Assembly: GCF_000003815.2 (NCBI RefSeq)
Contig: NC_049997.1
Span: 2,096,484-2,160,483 of the forward strand
DNA: 64,000 bases
DNA from: Branchiostoma floridae
Lineage: Eukaryota > Chordata > Leptocardii > Amphioxiformes > Branchiostomatidae
Direction of reading: 5' to 3'
Shown here: in pieces, positions 55,224-64,000 of the stretch
How positions within the stretch are numbered: the stretch's first letter is position 1
Layout of the letters: the number at the start of each line of letters is the position of its first letter
Notes under the pieces: model-generated
What the model was told of the DNA's origin: nothing
Seen by the model: only the letters and a program-made list of their open reading frames with translations
Databases searched by the model: none
Translations under genes and position numbers: made by a program

Positions 55224-56612
55224 ATGTTCAATAACAGTTCTGAGTCCTGGTTGCTTACCGAGCAGACATTTGCTCCCGAGATTTCAAACCTGCTGTCCTG
55301 CTACCGTTGGTTCATGCAAAACAAGACCGCATCCATCGCGCAAGCCAACGAAGCATGCTCCGTGTACGGGGACCTTGTTACAGTCGGAACAGGTACGAAC
55401 ACAATCCTTCAGATGATGGGGCTTTTCATAATCATCAGCAATACTGTTGCTCTCCTGGGAATCATTGCAACGCCTGAACTCAGCAAACTGGTCTCTTTGT
55501 TGCTTTCAAATCTGGCCATTACAGACCTTTTGGCAGGTGTGGCACTTCTTTATCGCAGCGTAGGTCACCTCATACATGATCTTCTGTATGAATTTGTCAT
55601 AACGTTTGTCAACCTAACGGCACTGACTCAATTATTGTCTGCATCAGCTCTGTCCTTACTGTCTATTAACAGCTATGTTGCCATAAGGCATCCTATATTC
55701 TTTCGCACACATGCAGACAAAGCCGAAAGATATGTAGGAATTGTTCTTGCTTGTATATGGGTTAGTTTGTCCTTGCTTACCTTGTCGCCTAGTATGGGTA
55801 TGAATTGTATAGACATGCATATTTTGACCACTGGAACTTGTGTTTCATACTACCCGGTGGCAATTGTCGTTATCTGTGCATCTATATTGTTCTTTTTGTG
55901 CGGTGTCATGATGTTCACAAATATGTCTGTAGTCATAGCTATTAAAGAACGATATAAAAGTAAGCCTGTTAAACCAAAGGCAGTTGAAGAAGAAAGAGGT
56001 ACGGATCAAAACAAGACATTGGCCGTGAAAAATCCTCGTAACATTGCACAGGAGGAGGCACGTAGGAAATTTGAAGGGATTGTCCACAGGGCAAAGACTG
56101 TTATGATTCACGTAGTGGTTGCGTTTTTCTTTTGGCTGCTCCCGTGCATACTCGTCGCGATTTGCAGAATTCGCCCGGACTTGTGCCCCAGTAAGGCCGG
56201 CATATTTGCGAGTATTTGTGCCAACTCAGTCACAAATCCACTAGCAACGTTGATCCGTACACCAGACTTAAGGAAGGTAATCTGGCAAAAGCTGACGAAA
56301 TTTCGCCGGACAGTTTTCTCTGTGTTCATCCGGAACCGAGCTATTGAAGAGGAAGAACAACCTGGACCAGAAATCCCACCACCTTTACAAGGTGCTACAC
56401 AGAAAAACACGCGTATTCTGAAAGAGCTTCAGCCTACTTTGGAAAACAGTGACTGTAAAATCCAAAGTGACGAACAGGAGACCACAGGACAAGATAAAAC
56501 ATCTTACAAAACAGACAGTGAAACCAGAAAAATTATGGTGGACAAAATTACAACGGAGAACTCTGAAAAGGACAGAAATGAACGACAGGCAGTTGTAATT
56601 TTTCATATCTGA
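55224..56612 (+). CDS. Intronless class A GPCR, MECA-type (lysophospholipid/cannabinoid-like)
   Basis: 462 residues from ATG 55224. An in-frame ATG exists at 54984, but its 80 extra residues look non-coding, whereas MFNNSSES gives a typical glycosylatable N-terminus (NNSS, NKT). Seven hydrophobic segments lie at about 61-83, 88-110, 122-148, 170-190, 210-232, 292-314 and 322-345. TM2 has the conserved D101 (LSNLAITDLLAG) and TM4 W179. There is no cysteine at the top of TM3; instead two cysteines sit in the second outer loop (C195, C206), as in S1P, LPA and cannabinoid receptors. The DRY position reads NSY (149-151) and NPxxY reads NPLAT (338-342), both unusual. A long third inner loop and a 117-residue acidic/Ser-Thr tail follow. 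The ligand is unknown; an amine, peptide or orphan receptor of a lineage-specific expansion is possible. Confidence 0.85.
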   Translation: MFNNSSESWLLTEQTFAPEISNLLSCYRWFMQNKTASIAQANEACSVYGDLVTVGTGTNTILQMMGLFIIISNTVALLGIIATPELSKLVSLLLSNLAITDLLAGVALLYRSVGHLIHDLLYEFVITFVNLTALTQLLSASALSLLSINSYVAIRHPIFFRTHADKAERYVGIVLACIWVSLSLLTLSPSMGMNCIDMHILTTGTCVSYYPVAIVVICASILFFLCGVMMFTNMSVVIAIKERYKSKPVKPKAVEEERGTDQNKTLAVKNPRNIAQEEARRKFEGIVHRAKTVMIHVVVAFFFWLLPCILVAICRIRPDLCPSKAGIFASICANSVTNPLATLIRTPDLRKVIWQKLTKFRRTVFSVFIRNRAIEEEEQPGPEIPPPLQGATQKNTRILKELQPTLENSDCKIQSDEQETTGQDKTSYKTDSETRKIMVDKITTENSEKDRNERQAVVIFHI

Positions 56613-56640
56613 AATTCAGAAATGAATCTTGCTAACGTTG

Positions 56641-56646
56641 AATAAA
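56641..56646 (+). terminator. Polyadenylation signal AATAAA of the GPCR
   Basis: AATAAA 28 bp after the stop codon; a second AATAAA-type signal (TCAATAAAGC) is near 56842. Confidence 0.5.
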
Positions 56647-57059
56647 TGTAATATGGCATATGAATGGATTTAATTTTCAGAAAAAAATATAGATTTGTAT
56701 TGTGTGTATATTGTGTAATACCATCGATATTAACTGGTTTGAAGGACATTGATATTTGCTTCAATGATCTTAGAGACACCAACTAAGATAAGTGCGCCCG
56801 TAAAAACTGGCCATACAAGGTCACTGTATTTTTTTGTCGTGTCAATAAAGCTAAAGGTATGAAATCCAGACAATGTCATGATTCTTTGAGTCTAAAATTA
56901 TAATTAACCATATTTCGAGTGTGTTTGCGCTGTCGTTGTAGATTATGGTTTGTGTCAAAGCCAAGGATTCTAGAAATGCTGAAATATGTGGGTTTGACGG
57001 AACAGGCATTGAGATTCCCCTACTTGTAAACTATCTAACATTGACTATCATAATTCTAG

Positions 57060-57224
57060 CAGGTGCCATAATACCGCCACCTCTAGTGGTCTTCCCAAGA
57101 TTGTCTTCAACACCGAATGTTAAATATCCTAAATGTAATACAATTCAGTTATTTAGGTGTTGAAGACAATCTTGAGAAGGCCTCTATAACAACGTTTTTT
57201 GAGATGGCGGTATTATGGCACCTG
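57060..57224. mobile_element. 165-bp foldback MITE
   Basis: Perfect 20-bp inverted ends CAGGTGCCATAATACCGCCA, plus inner inverted blocks AAGATTGTCTTCAACACC/GGTGTTGAAGACAATCTT. No clear target duplication. Confidence 0.75.
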
Positions 57225-57245
57225 GTGGAATTATGTGAATGTATG

Positions 57246-57345
57246 NNNNNNNNNNNNNNNNNNNNNNNNNNNNNNNNNNNNNNNNNNNNNNNNNNNNNNN
57301 NNNNNNNNNNNNNNNNNNNNNNNNNNNNNNNNNNNNNNNNNNNNN
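57246..57345. other. Assembly gap, 100 N
   Basis: Fixed-length scaffold gap just after the MITE. Confidence 1.
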
Positions 57346-59436
57346 TTAGACGTTTAAACAAAATAACAAACGCCCGCTTTAGGCATTACCTTACAAAAAC
57401 CATGGAGGTTATCCTTAACGCTGTATTAAACTCAGCTGTCTGAAAATGACTTATAGGCTTTTGTAGTCTGGAAGCCGGTGATCCCAGTTTAGGTGCTTCC
57501 ACTTTCGGCCACAGTAAATAAATTTTGTGGGATGACATCCTCAGCAGACGACAAGAGTAATTGTTGTTACCCCCCTCCGAAAAAAACGTACAGACAAAAA
57601 CCACGTAGGGCGGCTTGTGCCCTTAGCTTTGGGGCCCATGGATAGAGTCCTTGCATGTTTTGAGTTTATTTACATGTTTCTATCGAGTTTCCAGCTAAAA
57701 TCAGCGATTTACCATTATGGCTGTATCCCTAGATCTGCCACCTGTTCAGTCATCAACTTTGAATTAATTGAGACTGTTTCTTGCCAGAGATATTTGATAC
57801 TTGATGCGTTGAAACTTGAAACGCTGTTAAAAAGTAACAAGGGACAAAGCATGGTATCGCAGCCAACAAGTCATTTATTCCTGTATCAAAGATGTGCACT
57901 GATGTAGTAAAAGTGACACTGCTGTGGTAGACTGGTGTCACTTACCTAATTTTTTTAGTTGGCTACTACTAGTACAGTCATTACTTCCATATTTTTGGTG
58001 CCACTTTTACAACTATCAAACTATAGTTTTGCTGCATCAACTACAGTCATGACCATCTTACCAGTGTCACTTTCACAAGTACAATCACTAGCTATAGGCT
58101 ACAATACATTTCCAATTTTCTTACTTTCTCGTCATCCGAAGACTGAATTTTTTTCTGAAATCAGGCGAAATTTCATAAACGCGCTGATGTTAACCCATCA
58201 GTTTATTTGTTGTGGTCTTCGGCTTTTCGAGAAAGGCCACAGCCTGTTATACAATTGATCTTACCCGGGGCAGCATTTATTTACCGCTTACCTTTCTTGA
58301 AGCTGGCTGAAGTCCTTGGTCTGAAAGCCGATGATCTACGAATAACAGTCGTTTCCACTTTGCACGTAGTCTCAGTTTGCTATACAATTGATCTATCCTG
58401 GGGCCGCACGTTTTATTGCTTACTATTCTTGAAACCGGCTTTTATAATCCAATGATCCAAGAATAACAGTCGTTTGAACTTTGCACATAGTCTATGAAGA
58501 TTATCATGCGTTTTACACAACAGGGGGTCAGTGACATTTGTACAATCAACATTTTTATTCCCGTTTTAATGCTCTAGTTTTTATGTATCATCCAAAGGGC
58601 CTGACTTAGTTTCGCTGACCACAATTTTCCAGGATCACAACCATGACGCCCTTATTGGTGAATTGCACAGCCCAGATACAATCATGTAAATGTACCCTGA
58701 CTCTTGCTAAGCCTAATGGTTAGTGAAATTCAAATAGGAGTAAAATAGAGTCTATTGTAGCTGAGCAATCACGGATATCGGGCGTACCTGAATCTGCCAA
58801 GGTACAATTGAAGTTCATTGCAAGTTCTTACCGGTGGAATATCTCAGGTAATACGAAAGTCACCTAATCTGAAAATCCAATCGCTTGAGTTCAGTAACTG
58901 CTTTTTGACGTATCATAGTTTATTACCCGGATGTCTAACCTTCATCGACGTATGTTTTCTGTTATGCCATTGAAAATAGTTCCTAAAAATGTGAATGTAT
59001 TAGTGGTAGAGATTCGTTTGGGGGTTGGGGTCCGGTAAACGAATTCAAGTCCGATAATTGTTGGCTTACAATCGAACCGCAGTCCTCCACTGACATCTGT
59101 TCCACGCAGCATTCTGAAATACGGAATGCGCTGGCGATTTCAAGACATTTGAATAGCTTTAGAAGTTGATTACATTTCTAAGTGAATAAGCATAACTTAT
59201 CCGAGACAATCTTGTTTACAGCGTGGGTTTCTAATAGTGAGTGACCTATGATGTCATCATATTTCTAATGAGTCTGGGCTGACAGAATAAGAAGAAAACT
59301 AGAGTGGGTCTTGTTTTCATAGTCCACCACTTCCAACCCTGATCCCACCATATTCTGCCACTTAACGTCGCAAACGTCACTTAGAAATTCGATTAGAGAG
59401 ACATCTTTTCCAAACAAAGCACCTTTGCAGAAAAAA
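57346..59436. other. No gene seen; short duplicated blocks
   Basis: 57653-57749 recurs in direct orientation at 61754-61848. A 132-bp unit is tandemly repeated at 58249-58380 and 58381-58502 (TATACAATTGATCT ... GAATAACAGTCGTTT). Nothing else is supported. Confidence 0.45.
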
Positions 59437-59997
59437 ATGCAGACGGCCACGGTGAATGAGAATACAGTCCGAGCTGTACCGCGCCTTAAGAACACGGACT
59501 GTGAGTCAGACCCTGTTGACAGGCCTCATACCGAGATTCCCCTCTCTCGAACTGATATTCAGACAGTAAAAGAACCTCCCATGCCACACCTGGTTGGAGA
59601 CACAACAGCTCATAAGGAATCTGATTCAACCGATGGACAACGAGATGGTCAAGATGCGGTTCAAGAAAGTTGCAAGACTCTTTCACTTATCTATGAAGAC
59701 ACGGCGGAAAAACCGGTCAGGCCAATGTCAGGTATCTACGATCCACGAGACTGTACAGATCACGAGGTTTCGTCAAAGATCTATCAGGAATCAAACGAAA
59801 CATCTGCTGAGAAAAAGGAGTCCGAGTCTGCGATGTACCAGGCAGGGGCCACACTCGAACAACACGGCGCCAAAGGGGATGAAACTGGAGACATATCTGC
59901 CTTCATTCCTGATCCTACAGCAAAGAGAACTACAGGTTGGTATTCAAAAATATTTATACTGATAAAGGGGGCCGCCCTAAGATGGTTCCCGTCGTAA
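59437..59997 (+). CDS. Possible first exon of a membrane receptor: disordered tail with spaced Tyr motifs
   Basis: ATG 59437 opens a 186-codon frame. It is polar and acidic, with four similarly spaced tyrosines in short motifs (IYEDTA, IYDPRD, IYQESN, MYQAGA) between about residues 85 and 140, then DISAFIPDPTAKR. The last 19 residues (WYSKIFILIKGAALRWFPS) are hydrophobic-basic but look unlike a normal anchor, and a possible donor (CTACAG|GTTGGT at 59935) would remove them. From about 59930 a second frame is open (LVFKNIYTDKGGRPKMVPVV, then FFADLIIHKYTVFVATDYAD) up to a donor-like GTAAAT at 60075. Such Tyr-motif tails occur as cytoplasmic parts of expanded receptor families. Function unknown. 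Confidence 0.4.
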   Translation: MQTATVNENTVRAVPRLKNTDCESDPVDRPHTEIPLSRTDIQTVKEPPMPHLVGDTTAHKESDSTDGQRDGQDAVQESCKTLSLIYEDTAEKPVRPMSGIYDPRDCTDHEVSSKIYQESNETSAEKKESESAMYQAGATLEQHGAKGDETGDISAFIPDPTAKRTTGWYSKIFILIKGAALRWFPS

Positions 59998-60079
59998 GAT
60001 GGCACGGATTTTTTGCTGATCTTATCATCCATAAGTACACCGTGTTTGTTGCCACTGACTATGCTGATTACAAAGGTAA

Positions 60080-63000
60080 ATAAACCAAGTCCATGCACAC
60101 AGCTTTAATTTGCATTCCAAGTATACTATATATATTTACTTCATGTTTTTTTTTTTAAACAGACTTCTAACAGTAATGTTGACAGTGCTGAATCACTGCG
60201 GTCACCGGCCTCTGCGTATTGGCAGCTCGTGTCGCTAACTATACGAACTCTTCCAAGCAGTCACACAACTGCCATGATACACATAAATAAAGCACCATAA
60301 AACAGTATAAATATGGGTCTTCAAATGTTTGTTGAGTAGAAAAGCAACCAAAAGGAAGCGACATAAACATTGCCACCACTGTACTCCCAAGGGAGTGTGG
60401 CCGTGAAGGTGGCAGACTAGAGAACGCTCCAGAGATTTAATTGACTGTAACAAATGATTCGTGCTGTCTATGAAAATAAGAGTTGATAGAGAGATGTAGA
60501 TGATATTTTCATATAATCAGACAGAGTTTTGTTGATGTTGGCGGTGTCGTTTTTTTGTAATGTTTCGGGCATTCACAATCAGTGCATTCAGCCCATTGCC
60601 CGTAAAACATCAGCTGGATTGTTCTAGGTACAGCCTTCCTCATGTGATACAAGAAGTACATACGGTCACGATTTCACTGTCAAAAGAAAGCTAAAATATC
60701 ATACTATTAATTCTTTTCTGTGTACTTAAATTTACCACTTACAAGAGAGCAAAATGTAAAAAAAGCGTACCAAGTCAGGCCCACTGTCCAGCATAGCACG
60801 AAATTGTCTCACAGTGTTTGCCGCTTGTAACACGCAGCGCGAAAGGTTCATGAACCACATGAATGCATTTCTTATTCAAGTATGTTGTTCAAATCTATGT
60901 GTAAAAAATTCAGTTATCAAAATTTGACCACTCTCAGGCAACTAGTGATGGAGCGCTATGAGTTTGAGCGCAAGAAAAAGCGTACCATGTTGGGGCACCT
61001 CCCGTTACATAGAAATACGACATTGGTATAATTTGGAATTTTTAGTGATTCATTATCTCTCAAAATATTGAATATTTATACTACTTACAAGGCTAAAGGG
61101 GATCTAACAAAAGAGCCGATAACAATTGATCTTTAACACGTTATCTCAAAACATTTTCATTCTTTGTAGCCCTAATTATTACACAAGAAAAGCTGTGATT
61201 TTGCCATAAAAGATGCATCCCTATAGCTAGTCTAGCTCTAAAGGGTTGCCCTGGCATCTGTTAATCATTAACTCCCAAAAGACATAGATATCTGGAATCA
61301 CAGCCCTACCTCACCGTGTGTGATGTTACTGACAATTCACACATTCGCCTCCTTAGGATAGTAAATTGATATATGAGGGTATATATGGGGTAGGCCATTT
61401 TTGTTCATTTCTATGGGGATTGATTTGGCATTAGTCGCAAGCCACATGCTTCAGTTAACTCATATCTATAAAAAATGACGTTTCCTTCTTCCTTAGTTTT
61501 TTTTAACCCTGCCTCCAAGTAGCGCATCAAAATTCAGGAACTGATGTTGGCATTCGAGGGGAGAACTGCTAGTCTTATGTCATGTTGTGTTTTGCGTTGT
61601 CAAACTATTTTAGGGTTCTGCCTTGTTGATGATTGCCCTATATCTATACGTGTAATCGTCTATATCTCTTAAGGATCATGAATAGACCTTCGGTCTGCCC
61701 TCATACGTTATTGAAAGGGTACGTAGGGATCTGATGTAAAGAACAAATGATAACATGTTTGGAGTTTATTTACTTGCTTCTTTCAGGTTTCCAGCCAAAA
61801 TCAGCGATTTGCCATCATGGCTGTATCTTTAGCTCTGACACCTGTTTTCTTGTCAGAGAGGCAGTGATATTTATTATGTTAGTTCAAAATTTAACGATAT
61901 GGCTGACAGCTGTCAATTACATGTCTGTATATATGTCAATTACATGTCTGAATTCTTCTAGAAGTAGGGACCCCACAATTCTCTCGTGCACGCAGAATCC
62001 ATCAAAAACCATAAATTTAGACTATTGAAAACCCTCTCTTAGTGCGATTTTATCTGGCACGTATGTAGTTTTGGGGTGGCTAAGGTAGCTATGGAAAACC
62101 CTAAAATGTTTAATAAGTTTAAAGAAATCACCATCTTTGGGGGTTTCTCACCCCTGCGGATATTGGGATCATTGTGAGTTGGCTGTTATGGGCTTACAGG
62201 GTGGGTTTGTTTTTTTGTTTGTTCATTCGCAAAAAACACATAAAACAATACAAAAAAGAATACATAAAACACTACAGGTGCAGGAGGAGGGAAAAAACGT
62301 AAACGGCTTCTACTATGCCCTCCTTCTCAATACTAAACAAAATGTATGATAGTCAATAATTAACGAAGAAATGTAAGACAGAGGATGTGATAATGAAAAT
62401 AGGATCATCAAATGATAATAGAAAAAAAAATGATATAAGATAATAACTGACCATATGAGACTACTATAAGGGGCTAGGTTTTTTGCCAACTAGCCGCATG
62501 GAATTTTTTGAAAATGTGTTTATCAAAAGCAAGATGACAGTTGTTGGAACATGGGAGCATTTAGGGAGAGAATTTTCAAGTTTGAAAGTATTGCCTCTTC
62601 CTCCACCCATTTTTTTAGGATAACACACATTACTGGTATATACTGGAACAGTGTATGATTTTGATTTGATTTAATCGGCTGTATAATATGAGAAATACAG
62701 CCAGGACTATCCAACTAGCCGGATGCTATCATCAAGGGCTAGCCCTGGTAGCAGTACAATATACAATAACAGCATTATCGATACAGGTAACTTTGGCTAC
62801 AGAGGTGATCCGTGTTTACAGCTTGACTAGTAGTCGTACGATCTATGATATCAGTCTATGATGCAAGTTATATCACTAGGTTATCAATATAAGGCTACTT
62901 TGCGCGATTACCACATGTGGACGCTATAATTTATACGTATTATACAGTGCATATCGTTCAGTAAGAAAAGTGTTAGTTGCTAGCAGTAGTAATATCAGTA

Positions 63001-63230
63001 ATACAATTACTATTACTATTATTATTGTCCCAATCTTTTACAATGCAATGAGAGACTTAAAAATGACTTTTCTTAATCCAAATATTAGTATGAAGTAATG
63101 CTAAATGATTGATGTATATTACGATAACCTCTGGTGGGTTGATAGGTAAGTTATTGTGACGGCGCGTTTATTACCTTCGCCGAGAAGTTTGTATTTTCTG
63201 TTAAGGCCTCATGTTGTGTTCCTATATGTA
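60080..63230. other. No gene seen
   Basis: AT-rich, with the second copy of the 57.65 kb block at 61754-61848. No exon supported. Confidence 0.4.
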
Positions 63231-64000
63231 GGTCAACAGCATATAACTCGAGAAGCTGTGTATGGATTTTAATGATATTTGGTATTTCAGTAGTGGTTGC
63301 GGACAGGAAGGTCGTGTTTGGAAATGGTGGGCGTAACCTTTTTCCGTCAGGGCGGTAGCGGGCCGAACGTGTGCGTCCGCTTTCTTGTGAACAGCATTAC
63401 TCGAGAAACCTTGAATGGATCCTGATATTTGGTAGGTGGGTGGGGGTCAGAATAAAAATCAAGGTCAAGTTCGATAATTGGCCCCCTAGTGTCTGTCTAA
63501 GGTACTGCAGCAAAACTTTTAATTTTGACACTTCATGTTCTGGACATGCCGTGGTCATGATTTTGAGTGGTAGATAGCCCTTGGAGCAGAGAGTAAGTGC
63601 TGTAATTTTGTACCCCCTAGCGGCTTTTTTAGAACTGCAGGCACAGATTTCCTTTCAAACTTTGGACGAAAATAACTCGAGAACGTGCTGACAGATCATC
63701 AGGATTTTGGTATGTAAATAGAATGAGTGATGACTTACATAATTACTAATTATGCTAATCAACAGCTAATTTACATAGTTAATGAGGAAAGTTCATAAAC
63801 CCATGCCAACAGCATATAACTCAAGAAGCTGTGTATTGATTTTCATGACATTTTGTATTTAGGTAGCGGTTGCAGAGAGAAAGGTTGTGTTCGAAAATGG
63901 TTGGCGTAGCATTTTTTGTTAGGACGGTAGCGGGCCGAGTGTGCGCGTCTGTTTGTTTGTGGAATGCATAACTCGAGTAGCCTTGAAAGTATCCTGATAA
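63231..64000 (+). repeat. Direct repeat, two copies of a block of about 195 bp
   Basis: 63231-63424 and 63805-64000 share CAACAGCATATAACTC, AGAAGCTGTGTAT, GACGGTAGCGGGCCGA-type and AACTCGAG blocks, offset about 573 bp. A shorter related piece (AATAACTCGAGAACGTGCTG) is at 63669. The second copy runs to the window edge. Confidence 0.65.

Overview
This is animal nuclear DNA: short exons with GT/AG introns, no operons, and dense small transposons. Gene content (DENND4, ALG14, phospholipase D, cyclin B, a MECA-type GPCR) and the repeat style suggest an invertebrate deuterostome, most likely a lancelet (Branchiostoma). That identification is inference from gene families and repeat texture.

The window is a scaffold of eleven contigs joined by ten N runs, nine of exactly 100 N and one of 175 N. 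Contig order and orientation are therefore not guaranteed. Layout: (1) 1-3911 has the end of a Cys-rich, probably transposon-linked protein (+) and one DENND4 exon (-). (2) 4087-20104 has eight more DENND4 exons (-), running from the start codon at 14559 leftward; intron 1 holds a 4.3 kb foldback element bounded by TTAA, and a hAT-like element with an 8-bp target duplication lies upstream at 18485-19789. (3) 20205-28407 has no convincing gene but holds a pogo-like MITE and a 1.6 kb element built of tandem modules. (4) 28508-35044 has the 3' exons of a three-finger C2H2 gene (-). (5) 35145-45834 has the first two exons of cyclin B (-) with a recognisable CCAAT/CHR promoter, the 5' exons of the same C2H2 gene (+), and inside its intron a complete 4.2 kb Mutator-like (MULE) transposon encoding a PHD-FLYWCH-DDE transposase, flanked by a 9-bp target duplication. 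(6-8) 45935-53162 has LINE relics, a SINE, the first two exons of ALG14 (+) and three phospholipase D exons (-). (9-11) 53263-64000 has a piggyBac-like element, a LINE ORF1 fragment, an intronless class A GPCR (+), and a first-exon-like ORF with spaced tyrosine motifs.

The most consequential observation concerns the assembly. Bases 32641-35044 and 43431-45834 are reverse complements of the same length (2404 bp), and each copy stops exactly at a contig edge. This is a dovetail overlap: contig 28508-35044, flipped, should follow contig 35145-45834. Read that way, the C2H2 gene becomes one intact five-exon gene of 207 residues whose splice phases all agree, and cyclin B and the C2H2 gene are divergent neighbours about 1 kb apart.

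The genes do not form a pathway. They are ordinary housekeeping and signalling genes (Rab10 exchange factor, N-glycosylation, lipid signalling, mitosis) embedded in transposon-rich DNA. The most novel-looking system is the MULE with its PHD finger, FLYWCH domain and arrays of a short ACTCGGACCAT-type motif in both terminal repeats.
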